NCBI GenBank assembly: GCA_046759385.1
Contig: JBHICC010000042.1
Span: 1 to 24,250, forward strand
Direction of reading: 5' to 3'
Source of the DNA: JBHICC01 sp046759385
GTDB taxonomy: Bacteria > Pseudomonadota > Gammaproteobacteria > Acidiferrobacterales > SPGG2
Length of the DNA: 24,250 bases
A model generated the notes under the pieces. That model ran no database searches. It was not told the DNA's origin and was given only the letters and a program-made list of their open reading frames with translations. The position numbers were made by a program, and so were the translations under genes. Numbering within the stretch: the stretch's first letter is position 1; each line of letters opens with the position of its first letter. Shown one piece after another: positions 1-8,524 of this stretch.

Positions 1-141
1 GTTATCGTCGACCCGAAGAGTCTCGCTTTCGTCGACGGCACGGAACTCGACTACGGCCGCGAGGGACTCAACGAGGGCTTCAGGTTCTATAATCCCAAGA
101 TGAAGAGCGTGTGCGGCTGCGGCGAAAGCTTCACCGTTTAA
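1..141 (+). CDS. iscA: Iron-sulfur cluster assembly protein IscA (3' end only)
   Basis: The window opens inside this gene; only the last 46 codons and the TAA stop are present. The visible C-terminus contains DGTELDY, then EGLNEGFRFYNPK, and ends in CGCGESFTV. The two cysteines of the CGCG tail are two of the three conserved cysteines of the HesB/IscA (A-type carrier) family, which binds Fe-S clusters or iron and passes them to apoproteins in the cytoplasm. The ESF ending and the EGLNEGF segment are closer to IscA than to ErpA as I remember those proteins, but with a partial sequence this is not certain. The next gene is ndk after about 220 bases; hscB, hscA and fdx, which often follow iscA, are not here. 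Confidence 0.75.
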   Translation, partial: VIVDPKSLAFVDGTELDYGREGLNEGFRFYNPKMKSVCGCGESFTV

Positions 142-182
142 AGCCGTATCGGCGCCGAGTTCTCAGTGGCATACTGTTCTTT

Positions 183-207
183 CGCCTAAGGCTGTTACGC
201 CTAAGGC
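183..207. repeat. Tandem pair of 10-bp near-palindromic repeats
   Basis: The sequence CGCCTAAGGC occurs at 183-192 and again at 198-207, a period of 15 bp. Each copy contains GCCT-A-AGGC and is nearly self-complementary. A 7-bp reverse complement of its core, GCCTTAG, lies at 248-254. This sits in the otherwise empty 220-base stretch between iscA and ndk and upstream of the putative ndk promoter, so a protein-binding site or a weak hairpin is possible. No function is assigned. Confidence 0.45.
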
Positions 208-255
208 ACGCACCCAAACAAACACCTCTGCCCGCGCCACGTCGGCCGCCTTAGA

Positions 256-285
256 TTGTCGACACGCGTGCTACACTGCTACACT
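256..285 (+). promoter_or_regulatory. Putative sigma-70 promoter of the ndk operon
   Basis: A TTGTCG element at 256-261 (4 of 6 matches to the -35 consensus) and TACACT at 280-285 (4 of 6 to the -10 consensus) are separated by 18 bp. A second TACACT at 272-277 forms a tandem pair of possible -10 elements. Transcription would start near 292 and give a leader of about 70 nt containing a small CCTC-GTA-GAGG hairpin. Seen by eye only. Confidence 0.35.
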
Positions 286-361
286 ATCTACCCTCGTAGA
301 GGCCGGAATTTCCTGATTTTTTAGTGATTTGCGCGAGTTCTCTGACGCGCCGGAATTGTGG

Positions 362-787
362 ATGGGAATAGAACGGACGCTGTCTATTATCAAACCGGAT
401 GCGGTTGGCAAGAATCTGATCGGTGCGATTTACTCTCGGCTGGAGCAGGCGGGATTGCGGATCGTCACCGCTAAGATGCTCCACTTGACAAAGGAACAAG
501 CAGAAGGCTTCTATGCGGTGCATAGAGAGCGCCCGTTCTTCAACTCGTTGGTACAGTTCATGACCTCGGGGCCGATCATGGTGCAGGTATTGGAAGGCGA
601 AAACGCTATCAATAAGAATCGCGAGATCATGGGTGCGACCGATCCCAGCGAAGCGGCGCCCGGAACCATACGTGCTGAGTTTGCAGAGAATGTAGAGCGC
701 AACAGCGTCCACGGTTCGGACGGACCAGAGACCGCAAAAAGCGAGATCACGTTTTTCTTTAACGACAGCGAGATCTGCCCGCGCTGA
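362..787 (+). CDS. ndk: Nucleoside diphosphate kinase
   Basis: Transfers the terminal phosphate of ATP to (d)NDPs through a phospho-histidine intermediate, balancing cytoplasmic NTP and dNTP pools. The 141-residue protein has the family's usual length. The N-terminus MGIERTLSIIKPDAVGK is typical, and the active-site segment NSVHGSDGPETAK places the catalytic histidine at residue 117. An upstream TTG at 329 would add 11 residues unlike the family, so the ATG at 362 is preferred; a GGAA lies about 8 nt before it. The stop codon overlaps the rlmN start as TGATG, so the two are co-transcribed and probably translationally coupled. It heads the operon-like run to rodZ. Confidence 0.96.
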   Translation: MGIERTLSIIKPDAVGKNLIGAIYSRLEQAGLRIVTAKMLHLTKEQAEGFYAVHRERPFFNSLVQFMTSGPIMVQVLEGENAINKNREIMGATDPSEAAPGTIRAEFAENVERNSVHGSDGPETAKSEITFFFNDSEICPR

Positions 788-1902
788 TGGAAGGCGCTTT
801 ACACGAAAACGAAAAAGTCAATCTTCTGGGCTACGACAGAGAAGCGCTAGAAATCTTCTTTCTTCAGCGAGGCGAAAAGGCCTTTCGCGCAACACAGCTT
901 TTACAGTGGCTCCACCGCTACCAGCGCGACAGCTTCGAAGAGATGACAAATTTTGGAAAGGCGTTGCGCGGAGAGCTTGAGCGTGTCGCCTGCATTAATG
1001 CACCCACGGTGGTTAGGGATCAGATAGCTGTGGACGGTACAAGGAAGTGGCTGCTTCAGGTTGATAGTCAGAACTGCATCGAAACCGTTTTCATTCCCGA
1101 GGATGAGCGTGGCACGTTGTGTGTGTCATCGCAGGTTGGCTGTGCCCTGACGTGTTCGTTCTGCGCCACCGGCAAACAGGGATTCGGTCGTAATCTCAAT
1201 GTCGCCGAGATCATCGGCCAACTTTGGGTTGCATTCCGTCTGCTCAATAAAGAGGCGCACGAACGCTCGCCGATTACCAACGTCGTCTTTATGGGCATGG
1301 GCGAACCGCTTCTCAATTTTGACAATGTAGTGTCGGCCATGCGATTGATGATCGACGATCACGCATTTGCTCTTTCAAAGCGGCGTGTCACACTGAGCAC
1401 GACGGGCTTAGTACCCGCAATCGACCGACTACGTGAGAGTTGCTACGTCAACCTAGCGGTCTCCCTGCATGCGCCGAACGATGCGTTGCGGAACAAGCTA
1501 GTGCCGCTGAACAAGAAGTATCCGATTCGCGAGCTCGTAGCGGCGTGCCGACGGTATGTCGCTGGCGCACCGCGGCGCAAGGTCACGTTCGAGTATGTAA
1601 TGCTGGAAGGTGTGAACGACAGTCTGCAGCATGCGCGCGAGCTGGTGCAGGTACTGGCTGGTGTACCAGCAAAGGTAAATCTGATTCCATTCAATTCGTT
1701 CCCGGGGGCGCACTATCGGCGCTCGTGCGATGCGGTGGTCGACCGGTTCCGCGGCGTGTTGCTGGGGGCAGGATTGATGACAGTGACCCGCAAGACGCGC
1801 GGCGGTGATATTGCTGCGGCCTGCGGGCAGCTAGCAGGACGGGTGCATGATCGTACCGGGCGTGCCGTTCGGCTGGGAACCATGACCGCAGGTGCACCAT
1901 GA
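787..1902 (+). CDS. rlmN: Dual-specificity RNA methyltransferase RlmN
   Basis: Radical-SAM enzyme that methylates C2 of A2503 in 23S rRNA and of A37 in some tRNAs. The 371-residue protein contains the radical SAM cysteine motif CALTCSFC (Cys119, Cys123, Cys126) that holds the 4Fe-4S cluster, a cysteine seven residues before it (Cys112, matching the catalytic-side Cys118 of E. coli), and the late GGDIAAACGQL motif with Cys346, matching the methyl-carrying Cys355. MGMGEPLLNFDNV is the expected GGEP-like SAM-binding segment. The start overlaps the ndk stop and the end overlaps the pilW start by 4 nt (ATGA), so it is the middle of a coupled operon. All key residues are present. Confidence 0.96.
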   Translation: MEGALHENEKVNLLGYDREALEIFFLQRGEKAFRATQLLQWLHRYQRDSFEEMTNFGKALRGELERVACINAPTVVRDQIAVDGTRKWLLQVDSQNCIETVFIPEDERGTLCVSSQVGCALTCSFCATGKQGFGRNLNVAEIIGQLWVAFRLLNKEAHERSPITNVVFMGMGEPLLNFDNVVSAMRLMIDDHAFALSKRRVTLSTTGLVPAIDRLRESCYVNLAVSLHAPNDALRNKLVPLNKKYPIRELVAACRRYVAGAPRRKVTFEYVMLEGVNDSLQHARELVQVLAGVPAKVNLIPFNSFPGAHYRRSCDAVVDRFRGVLLGAGLMTVTRKTRGGDIAAACGQLAGRVHDRTGRAVRLGTMTAGAP

Positions 1903-2681
1903 CCCGTTTATGGCGGCTTTTTAGTGCTATCCTCATTATTAGTATCGCCCTCGTCGGCTGTGCGACTTCGAAATCGAAGGAAGAGAAGGCTGCCTTAGAG
2001 GCCAGGATCCACAATGTAGTGATTCTGAATACGCAGCTGGCGGCGGCCTACTTACAGCGCGGTCAACCGGAGATTGCTATGGACAACATCTCGAAGGCAC
2101 TCACGCTGGCGCCTGATGACCCGCAGGCGAATAATGTGATGGCGCTGTTGCAGTGGCGGCTGAAGGAGTACGACAAGGCTGATGAGCACTTCAAGAGGTC
2201 ACTTGAGCACGATCCGGACAACTCGGAAACGCGCAACAATTACGGCGCGTTTCTATGTGAGAAAGGGGAAGTCGATGCGTCTGTGGAGCAGTTCAGGCTT
2301 GCGCTGAAGGACCCGCTTTATCCGACGCCGGCACAAGCGAACTTGAACGCCGGATTATGCTTGATGAAGAAGCCGGCGCCGTTGGATGCGGAGGTTTACC
2401 TGCGCCAGGCGCTGCGGATCGAGCCCAAGCTGCCGGACGCGCTGTTCCAGATGGCTAGGATCAGCTATGACACCGGCAGGACCCTTTCAGCGCGCGGCTT
2501 TATTCAGCGCTTCTTTGAGATAGCGGACGACACACCGCAGAGCCTGCTGCTTGCGGTAAAGATCGAAGACGCGCTTGGATCTAAGGATGCGGAGGCCAGC
2601 TTCGCGCTGCGGCTTAAGGGAAAATTCCCTGATTCGCCTGAGGCTAAAGAGCTTAGACGGCTTTCGCTGAAGAGAAAATAG
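1899..2681 (+). CDS. pilW: Type IV pilus biogenesis/stability lipoprotein PilW (PilF)
   Basis: A 260-residue outer-membrane-directed lipoprotein: a positively charged start, hydrophobic stretch and lipobox LVGC put the lipidated cysteine at residue 21. The remainder is a run of tetratricopeptide repeats (for example AAAYLQRGQPEIAMDNISKA and NNYGAFLCEKGEVDASVEQF) spanning roughly residues 45-230. In Pseudomonas and Neisseria this family (PilF/PilW) helps the PilQ secretin multimerise or stabilises pili. In E. coli the same position, between rlmN and rodZ, is held by the related gene formerly called yfgC/pilF. The gene overlaps rlmN by 4 nt and ends 5 nt before rodZ. The window itself has no other pilus genes, so the pilus role is inferred from the family and synteny. 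Confidence 0.88.
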   Translation: MTRLWRLFSAILIISIALVGCATSKSKEEKAALEARIHNVVILNTQLAAAYLQRGQPEIAMDNISKALTLAPDDPQANNVMALLQWRLKEYDKADEHFKRSLEHDPDNSETRNNYGAFLCEKGEVDASVEQFRLALKDPLYPTPAQANLNAGLCLMKKPAPLDAEVYLRQALRIEPKLPDALFQMARISYDTGRTLSARGFIQRFFEIADDTPQSLLLAVKIEDALGSKDAEASFALRLKGKFPDSPEAKELRRLSLKRK

Positions 2682-2686
2682 AAACT

Positions 2687-3607
2687 ATGAGTGACACCAG
2701 TTCTGCAACTGCGGCGATTGATGCCGGACCGGGCAAACGGCTTTGTGACGCCCGCGAAAAAAGCCAGCTCAGTCGCGAGCAGGTTGCGGAAATGTTGCGG
2801 CTGTCACCGCAGCAGATCGTGGCGATCGAGAATGACGACTTCGAAAACTTGCCTGGGCCGACATATGTACGCGGCTACCTGCGTAGCTACGCGCAGGTAG
2901 TAGGATTGTCGGCCGATGACGTGATCGCATCGTACGCGCGAGTCAACGGCACCTACCGTTCGAGTCGTCTCGACAAGCTTGCGCCGGAGCCCCAGGTCAC
3001 GATGCGCGATGGCGCGGTTCAGCTCGCAACATTTCTAGTGGCGAGCGTATTGATCATACTAGCTGTTGTTTGGTGGCAGGGGCGCGACGAGACCGCTGTG
3101 ACGAAGCCATTGTCCGCGCAAACCGGACAAGCCCTGGGCGAGGCGGAAACCGAACCACTCCCTGCTGTAGGGGTAGACAAGGAGCCCGAGGCCCTCACCG
3201 AGACGAAGCCGTCAGCGGCTGAGGGCGATCAAACACCTGGCCTCGGGACCGTGGTCAACGTCGAGGAGGCTGCGATGCAGCCGCGACCGGCTTCTGCGAT
3301 CGCGGATGAGCCGCCGGCGGCGCTCTCAGGCGCGAATGTCGAAACAACCGCAGGCTCGACCGACAAGGAACTCATCGTACAAACCAATGACGCTTCATGG
3401 GTGGACATCCGCGACGCGCGCAACAACCGCTTACTTTATACTCTGCTGCCGGCCGGCCGGCGAGTGAGCCTGGTCGGTGCGCCGCCATTCCGCGTGTTTC
3501 TTGGCAACCCCGATGGCGTCAAGCTCGAGTTCGAGGGCGAGCAGCTGGATGCAAGCGTGTTTAAGCGCGGCGTTGTGGCACGCTTCACTCTGGGTGGAGC
3601 TGAGTAA
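2687..3607 (+). CDS. rodZ: Cytoskeleton protein RodZ
   Basis: Inner-membrane protein that links MreB filaments to the cell-wall elongation machinery and so maintains rod shape. The 306-residue protein has the canonical order: an N-terminal Xre/Cro-type helix-turn-helix at about residues 15-85 (LCDAREKSQLSREQVAEML, then the signature PGPTYVRGYLRSYA), a single membrane helix at about 110-130 (ending VVWWQGRD), a Pro/Ala/Glu-rich linker, and a C-terminal DUF4115-type beta domain from about 228 (SWVDIRDARNNRLLY). It starts 5 nt after pilW. In E. coli ispG follows; here the next gene is hisS. Confidence 0.92.
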   Translation: MSDTSSATAAIDAGPGKRLCDAREKSQLSREQVAEMLRLSPQQIVAIENDDFENLPGPTYVRGYLRSYAQVVGLSADDVIASYARVNGTYRSSRLDKLAPEPQVTMRDGAVQLATFLVASVLIILAVVWWQGRDETAVTKPLSAQTGQALGEAETEPLPAVGVDKEPEALTETKPSAAEGDQTPGLGTVVNVEEAAMQPRPASAIADEPPAALSGANVETTAGSTDKELIVQTNDASWVDIRDARNNRLLYTLLPAGRRVSLVGAPPFRVFLGNPDGVKLEFEGEQLDASVFKRGVVARFTLGGAE

Positions 3608-3702
3608 CAAATAGAACTGTTGGCATAATACACGACACCTACGCGAGGAGCTGGGCGCTTCGCAGATCACCACGTTTGGTCAGCGCCCCCGAGGTTACCC
3701 CA

Positions 3703-4971
3703 GTGAGCAGGCTGATACAGGCCATTCGCGGAATGAATGACCTGCTACCCGACGCTGCTGCCCTATGGCAGCGTGTAGAATCGGTGGCACGCGAGGTACT
3801 GCAGGCCTACGGATACCGCGAGATCCGGGTACCCGTGCTCGAGAACACTGAGCTGTTTGCACGTTCGATCGGCCAGCTTACCGATATCGTCGCCAAGGAG
3901 ATGTACACGTTCGAAGACCGCAGTGGCGATAGCCTAACCCTGCGACCCGAGGCTACGGCCGGAATCGTACGCGCCGGGATAGAGCACGGTTTGCTGCACA
4001 ATCAGGTGCAGCGACTTTGGCACGCAGGGCCGATGTTTCGTCATGAGCGACCGCAAAAGGCTCGTTATCGCCAATTCCATCAGATCGACGTCGAAGCATT
4101 CGGGTTACCGGGACCGGACGTCGACGCGGAGCTGATCTTTCTCACGGCGCGACTTTGGCGCGAGCTGGATATAGACGGGCTCAGGCTGGAGATCAACTCG
4201 CTCGGGACCCCAGAGTCGCGTGCTGCCTATCGTGACATATTGGTCGACTATCTGCAGAGCTGTCGTGGCAGCCTCGACGAAGAAAGCGTGCGGCGGCTGG
4301 ACACTAATCCGTTGCGTATACTCGACAGCAAGAATCCAGCGATGGCTTCAGTGATCGCGGGCGCACCGAGCCTGTTAGATCATCTCGATGAGGCATCACA
4401 AGAGCACTTCGAAGGGCTGCAGGCCTATTTGAACAAGGCCCGAATCCCTTATGTAATCAATCATCAGCTTGTCCGGGGGCTCGATTACTATACCCGGACC
4501 GTATTCGAGTGGACGACCGAGCAGCTCGGCGCACAGGGCGCCGTTTGCGGTGGGGGCCGATACGACGGATTGGTCGCGCAGTTAGGGGGCCGAGCTACGC
4601 CAGCAACCGGCTTCGCCCTAGGTTTGGAACGCTTAGTCGCGCTGCTTGCGCAAAAACGCCTAGGGCGCGACGACGAGACTCAGCCGCAGGTGTACGTGGC
4701 GATCTTGAGCGATCAGCTGGCGGTCCAGGGAATGGCGCTCGCAGAGCGGCTACGTGACCAAGGGCTGCGCGTGCAATGCAATTGTGGCGGCGGTAACTTG
4801 AAAAGTCAGTTGCGAAAGGCCGACAAGAGTGGTGCTCGATTCGCATTGTTGATCGGTGACCAAGAGCACCAAGCACGCGCGGTTACTGTCAAGGATTTGC
4901 GCGAAACGGTTGCGCAAGAACAGGTAAGCCAAAATGACGTTAGCGAATATCTCAAGCGGAATCTAGCTTGA
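3703..4971 (+). CDS. hisS: Histidine-tRNA ligase
   Basis: Class II aminoacyl-tRNA synthetase that charges tRNA-His in the cytoplasm. The open frame extends to a TTG at 3676, but a GTG at 3703 has a GAGG ribosome-binding site 8 nt upstream and gives an N-terminus (MSRLIQAIRGMNDLLP) that matches the family; this 422-residue form is close to the E. coli length. Visible motifs are RPEAT at residues 81-85, motif 2 with MFRHERPQKARYRQFHQ at 111-127, the histidine-specific RGLDYYTRT segment, and GGGRYDGL near motif 3, followed by the C-terminal anticodon-binding domain. It lies 95 nt after rodZ and 21 nt before yfgM. Confidence 0.95.
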   Translation: MSRLIQAIRGMNDLLPDAAALWQRVESVAREVLQAYGYREIRVPVLENTELFARSIGQLTDIVAKEMYTFEDRSGDSLTLRPEATAGIVRAGIEHGLLHNQVQRLWHAGPMFRHERPQKARYRQFHQIDVEAFGLPGPDVDAELIFLTARLWRELDIDGLRLEINSLGTPESRAAYRDILVDYLQSCRGSLDEESVRRLDTNPLRILDSKNPAMASVIAGAPSLLDHLDEASQEHFEGLQAYLNKARIPYVINHQLVRGLDYYTRTVFEWTTEQLGAQGAVCGGGRYDGLVAQLGGRATPATGFALGLERLVALLAQKRLGRDDETQPQVYVAILSDQLAVQGMALAERLRDQGLRVQCNCGGGNLKSQLRKADKSGARFALLIGDQEHQARAVTVKDLRETVAQEQVSQNDVSEYLKRNLA

Positions 4972-4992
4972 GAAGAAAAGCGGAGAAAGACG

Positions 4993-5631
4993 TTGACGGA
5001 CCCATATGAAGATCAAGAAGAACTAGAGAAAGTTAAGAGGTGGTGGAGCACGTATGGCAACGCCCTACTTCTTGGGATTGCCGTGGGCCTCGCCGCGCTT
5101 TTTGGTAACAAGTACTGGGCGCAATACAAGCAGCAGCGTGCTGAAGCTGCCTCAGCGATTTACGACCAACTTCTAGAAGAGTTTAACAAGAAAGCCTTCG
5201 ACGAGGTCGAAAAGTCGGTTGCCGCGCTCATGAGTGATTATTCAGCCACCCCTTACGCTGCCCTCGGCGCGATGATTATCGCGCGTGTCAACGTTGACAA
5301 AGGCAAGTCCGAGGACGCACGAGCTAGTCTCGAGTGGGCAGTGGCTAACGCAACCGATGAAGGTACGCGGCACGTCGCCAGGTTGCGACTGGCGCGCCTG
5401 CTTAGGCAGGCCAAGGAGTTCGATGGTGCCCTGGCCATATTGCAGGTTGAAGACATCAGGGGATTTGAGTCCGATTATTATGAGCTGCGCGGCGACCTCG
5501 CCCTTGCTAAGGGTGACAAGGGTGCTGCCCGCGAAGCTTATCGCGAAGCGCTGAAGTTCCTTGATAGCGCATCAACGTACCGTCCGGTGCTAAATATGAA
5601 GCTCGCCGATTTAGGGCCCGAGAGCAGCTGA
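4993..5631 (+). CDS. yfgM: YfgM-family tetratricopeptide membrane protein (ancillary SecYEG subunit)
   Basis: A 212-residue protein with a short acidic cytoplasmic N-terminus, one membrane helix at about residues 22-40 (ALLLGIAVGLAALFG), and a periplasmic TPR-like helical domain. In E. coli YfgM associates with the SecYEG translocon and the chaperone PpiD and affects the Rcs stress response. The start is a TTG with GGAG 7 nt upstream; no nearer in-frame ATG exists, and the resulting N-terminus resembles that of YfgM (acidic, then a KRWW/KRFF-like segment before the helix). The gene sits between hisS and bamB exactly as in E. coli, and its stop overlaps the bamB start as TGATG. Confidence 0.9.
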   Translation: MTDPYEDQEELEKVKRWWSTYGNALLLGIAVGLAALFGNKYWAQYKQQRAEAASAIYDQLLEEFNKKAFDEVEKSVAALMSDYSATPYAALGAMIIARVNVDKGKSEDARASLEWAVANATDEGTRHVARLRLARLLRQAKEFDGALAILQVEDIRGFESDYYELRGDLALAKGDKGAAREAYREALKFLDSASTYRPVLNMKLADLGPESS

Positions 5632-6785
5632 TGGGTTGGCAGCGCTACGGTTTGTCGTTATTCCTTCTCACGCTTGCGGCCTGTGGTGGTGGGAAAAGCA
5701 ATGTCGAGCCCCCGTCGCCGTTAGTCAAATTTTCGCCGACGGCGACGGTAAAGCGACTCTGGACGGTGGATGTCGGGCAGAGTGAGACGAAGAAACTGAT
5801 CACGCTGTCACCGGTGCTCAACGGCGGCACGGTCTACGTCGCCGATCCGGCAGGCCGGGTCAGCGCCATCGAAGCTGAGACCGGTCGTGACGTTTGGCGT
5901 GTAAAGACGGACGAATTGATTGGTGCGATAGGGTTCGGCGATGACCTGGTTCTATTGGGTAGCAAGAAAGGTTTTGTCATTGCGTTAGATTCCAAGAGCG
6001 GCGAGCTGCGTTGGAAAAGTAAGGTTTCAAGCGAAGTCCTGTCGGCGCCAGCGGGGGCGGCAGGTGTCGTGGTTGTACGCACCATAGACGGCAGGATCTT
6101 CGGCATCTCCGCAGATAATGGCCAGCAGCTGTGGTCCCAGCACCGCACTGAGCCATCGTTGAGTCTGCGCGGGACGAGCGCGCCGATAATCGCTCACGGG
6201 TTTGCACTGTCCGGCTTTGCGAGTGGAAAGGTTGCGGCGTTCGATCTGAAAACTGGTCGTTCTGTTTGGGAACGAGCAGTCGCCTATCCACGCGGTCGCA
6301 GTGAGATCGAACGGCTCATCGATGTCGACGCGCCGCCACTGATCGTTGGCGAAACCCTGTTTGCGGCGAGTTACCAGGGAAAGGTTATTGCAGTCGACAT
6401 GAAATCAGGCCGTGTTCTCTGGTCGCGAGATGTGTCGACCTATACAGGCATGGACGCGGACGAACGCAGCGTCTACATCAGTGATGCAAGAGGCCATGTG
6501 CTGGCTCTCGACCAACGCTCCGGCGGAGGTTTGTGGAAACAAGACAAGCTATATGCCCGCGTGCTCAATGCCCCGACGTTGGTGTCCGAGTATGTGGCCG
6601 TCGGTGACGTGGAAGGCTACGTGCATTGGCTATCAAGGGAAGACGGCCAGTTTGCTGCGCGTTCACGGGTCGGCGGCGCAGCCATACGTGGGAAAGCGGT
6701 GGCTGCTGGCAATACCCTGTTCGTACAGAGTCAAGGTGGTACCCTAGCCGCGCTGCGAATCGAGACGCGCACAAAGCCCCAATAA
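5631..6785 (+). CDS. bamB: Outer membrane protein assembly factor BamB
   Basis: Lipoprotein subunit of the BAM complex, which folds beta-barrel proteins into the outer membrane. The 384-residue protein has a signal peptide ending in the lipobox LAAC, lipidated cysteine at residue 18, followed by a glycine-rich stretch. The rest is an eight-bladed PQQ-like beta-propeller with repeated segments such as VSAIEAETGRDVW, VIALDSKSGELRW, VAAFDLKTGRSVW, VIAVDMKSGRVLW and VLALDQRSGGGLW. It overlaps yfgM by one base, which suggests translational coupling. It is followed by a 150-base gap with a probable promoter for der. Confidence 0.95.
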   Translation: MGWQRYGLSLFLLTLAACGGGKSNVEPPSPLVKFSPTATVKRLWTVDVGQSETKKLITLSPVLNGGTVYVADPAGRVSAIEAETGRDVWRVKTDELIGAIGFGDDLVLLGSKKGFVIALDSKSGELRWKSKVSSEVLSAPAGAAGVVVVRTIDGRIFGISADNGQQLWSQHRTEPSLSLRGTSAPIIAHGFALSGFASGKVAAFDLKTGRSVWERAVAYPRGRSEIERLIDVDAPPLIVGETLFAASYQGKVIAVDMKSGRVLWSRDVSTYTGMDADERSVYISDARGHVLALDQRSGGGLWKQDKLYARVLNAPTLVSEYVAVGDVEGYVHWLSREDGQFAARSRVGGAAIRGKAVAAGNTLFVQSQGGTLAALRIETRTKPQ

Positions 6786-6852
6786 CGCCAACGCCGCGTT
6801 TTCGAATCCGACTGCTTCGCAAGGCGCCGCAAAAGCCGGTGGAGCAGGGTTT

Positions 6853-6882
6853 TTGGCTTTATCCAATTTCGCCGCCTATATT
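6853..6882 (+). promoter_or_regulatory. Putative sigma-70 promoter of der
   Basis: TTGGCT at 6853-6858 (4 of 6 to the -35 consensus) and TATATT at 6877-6882 (5 of 6 to the -10 consensus) are separated by 18 bp in the 150-base gap between bamB and der. A start near 6889 would give a GC-rich leader of about 47 nt. This would let der be expressed apart from the upstream operon. Confidence 0.4.
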
Positions 6883-6935
6883 TTGGTACACGGGGACGTT
6901 GCGGGGTCCCGGGCTGGCGAATCGGCACAATTGAC

Positions 6936-8366
6936 GTGGCTTCGCCTGTGATACCTGTAGTCGTACTCGTGGGGCGCCCAAATGTGGGCAAGTCGACGCT
7001 TTTTAACCGGCTAACGGGAGGGCGTCGAGCCCTGGTGGCCGATGCGCCCGGACTCACCCGCGATCGGCAGTATGCCGCCGGCACGGTCGGTGATCGCGCA
7101 TACTTGGCTGTGGATACGGGCGGACTCACCGCTTGGTCGGGGCCCGCTGAACTCGTCGGCGCGCCCGATGAGCTCGCCGGCCTCATGTCGGCACAGGTAC
7201 AGCAGGCGCTGATAGAGGCTGATGCGATCGTGTTCTTGACTGACGGCCGCGAAGGTTTGAACAGCACCGACCGCGAGGTCGCTGAAGTCCTACGCAGACA
7301 ACAGGCGTCTATTTGGGTCGCGGCCAATAAGACTGAGGGGGTGAATCCGGATACGGTCACGGCCGAGTTCTCCGAGCTCGGGCTTGGGCAGCCTTACCCG
7401 ATCTCGGCCGCGCACGGCGATGGCGTGGCCGCACTTATGGAGCATGTACTGGCCGCACTGCCGGAAACGGACCAGGCGCTCGACAGTGAGGAAATACCGG
7501 CGGTGGCGGTCGTGGGGCGACCAAACGTCGGCAAGTCGACCTTGGTCAACACCGTGCTCGGCGAGGACCGCGTGCTTGTGTTCGATGAACCTGGCACGAC
7601 GCGTGACAGCATACGGGTCAATTTCGAACGAGAAGGACGGCGTTACGGGCTTATCGACACGGCAGGGGTGCGCAGGCGCGGTCGTATTTCGAGCACAGTA
7701 GAGAAGTATTCGGTGATCAAAACACTTCGAGCGGTGGAGGCCGCGAATGTTGTGATTCTAGTGTTGGATGCGCAAGACGGAGTTACTGAGCAGGATGCAA
7801 TGCTGGCGGGATTCGTGCTGGAAGAAGGCCGCGCGATCGTTGTCGCCGTGAACAAGTGGGATGCCGTGGATACGGCGCAACGAGCACGGTTAAAACAACA
7901 GCTGGACAGGAAACTCGTATTTCTAAAGTTCGCGCGGACGCATCTTATTTCAGCGCGACATGGCACGGGAACCATTGGACTATTTGCCTCGGTGGACCGA
8001 GCCTTTGCATCGGCGCACAAGACCTTGCGAACGCCGCGACTTAACCAGGTGCTTCAAGGCGCCGTACGCGCGACCGCACCGCCGCGCGCCCGCGGCGGAC
8101 CGATTCGGCTCAAATTCGCCCATCAAGCGGGAAAAAACCCGCCAAGGGTAGTGATTCACGGGACCCGGGTGGACGCCGTACCGGGGACATACCGACGTTA
8201 TTTGTCAAACGCCGTCCGCGCCGGATTTGGCCTTGAAGGCACACCGGTGAAGATCGAGTTCCGGGTCGGCGATAACCCGTACGTCGGGCAGCCGTCACAC
8301 GGCCGAAAAGGCCGGAAAAAACGCGGAAAAAGGCGGCAACGAAGTGCCCCGCGCCTGAGCCGATAG
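6936..8366 (+). CDS. der: Ribosome biogenesis GTPase Der (EngA)
   Basis: Essential GTPase for maturation of the 50S ribosomal subunit. The 476-residue protein carries two tandem GTPase domains: first P-loop GRPNVGKS at residues 13-20 with DTGG at 60-63 and NKTE at 131-134; second P-loop GRPNVGKS at 194-201 with DTAG at 241-244 and NKWD at 306-309. A KH-like C-terminal domain and a very basic tail (GRKGRKKRGKRRQR) follow. The start is a GTG at 6936; a second GTG at 6948 gives a terminus (MIPVVVLVGRPN) nearly identical in form to E. coli and is an equal candidate; neither has a clear ribosome-binding site. G4 of domain 1 is NKTE, not NKxD. Confidence 0.95.
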   Translation: MASPVIPVVVLVGRPNVGKSTLFNRLTGGRRALVADAPGLTRDRQYAAGTVGDRAYLAVDTGGLTAWSGPAELVGAPDELAGLMSAQVQQALIEADAIVFLTDGREGLNSTDREVAEVLRRQQASIWVAANKTEGVNPDTVTAEFSELGLGQPYPISAAHGDGVAALMEHVLAALPETDQALDSEEIPAVAVVGRPNVGKSTLVNTVLGEDRVLVFDEPGTTRDSIRVNFEREGRRYGLIDTAGVRRRGRISSTVEKYSVIKTLRAVEAANVVILVLDAQDGVTEQDAMLAGFVLEEGRAIVVAVNKWDAVDTAQRARLKQQLDRKLVFLKFARTHLISARHGTGTIGLFASVDRAFASAHKTLRTPRLNQVLQGAVRATAPPRARGGPIRLKFAHQAGKNPPRVVIHGTRVDAVPGTYRRYLSNAVRAGFGLEGTPVKIEFRVGDNPYVGQPSHGRKGRKKRGKRRQRSAPRLSR

Positions 8367-8524
8367 GGGTACGACCGCTTGTCTGAGAGGCGTAAATGCG
8401 GCAAACGACTTGGCATTTTCGTTGCACGAATGGGAAGGACACGACTGGGGGAGGAACAAGAACGCACGGGCCCCCGAACTGGCGGTCACCGGCCTAGAGG
8501 CTACGGGAAGCGAACCTAGGAAAA

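Noticed and set aside
6731..7360. 209-codon minus-strand open frame opposite der and the bamB tail
   Set aside because: Antisense to the conserved Der P-loop region; composition is that of a shadow frame.
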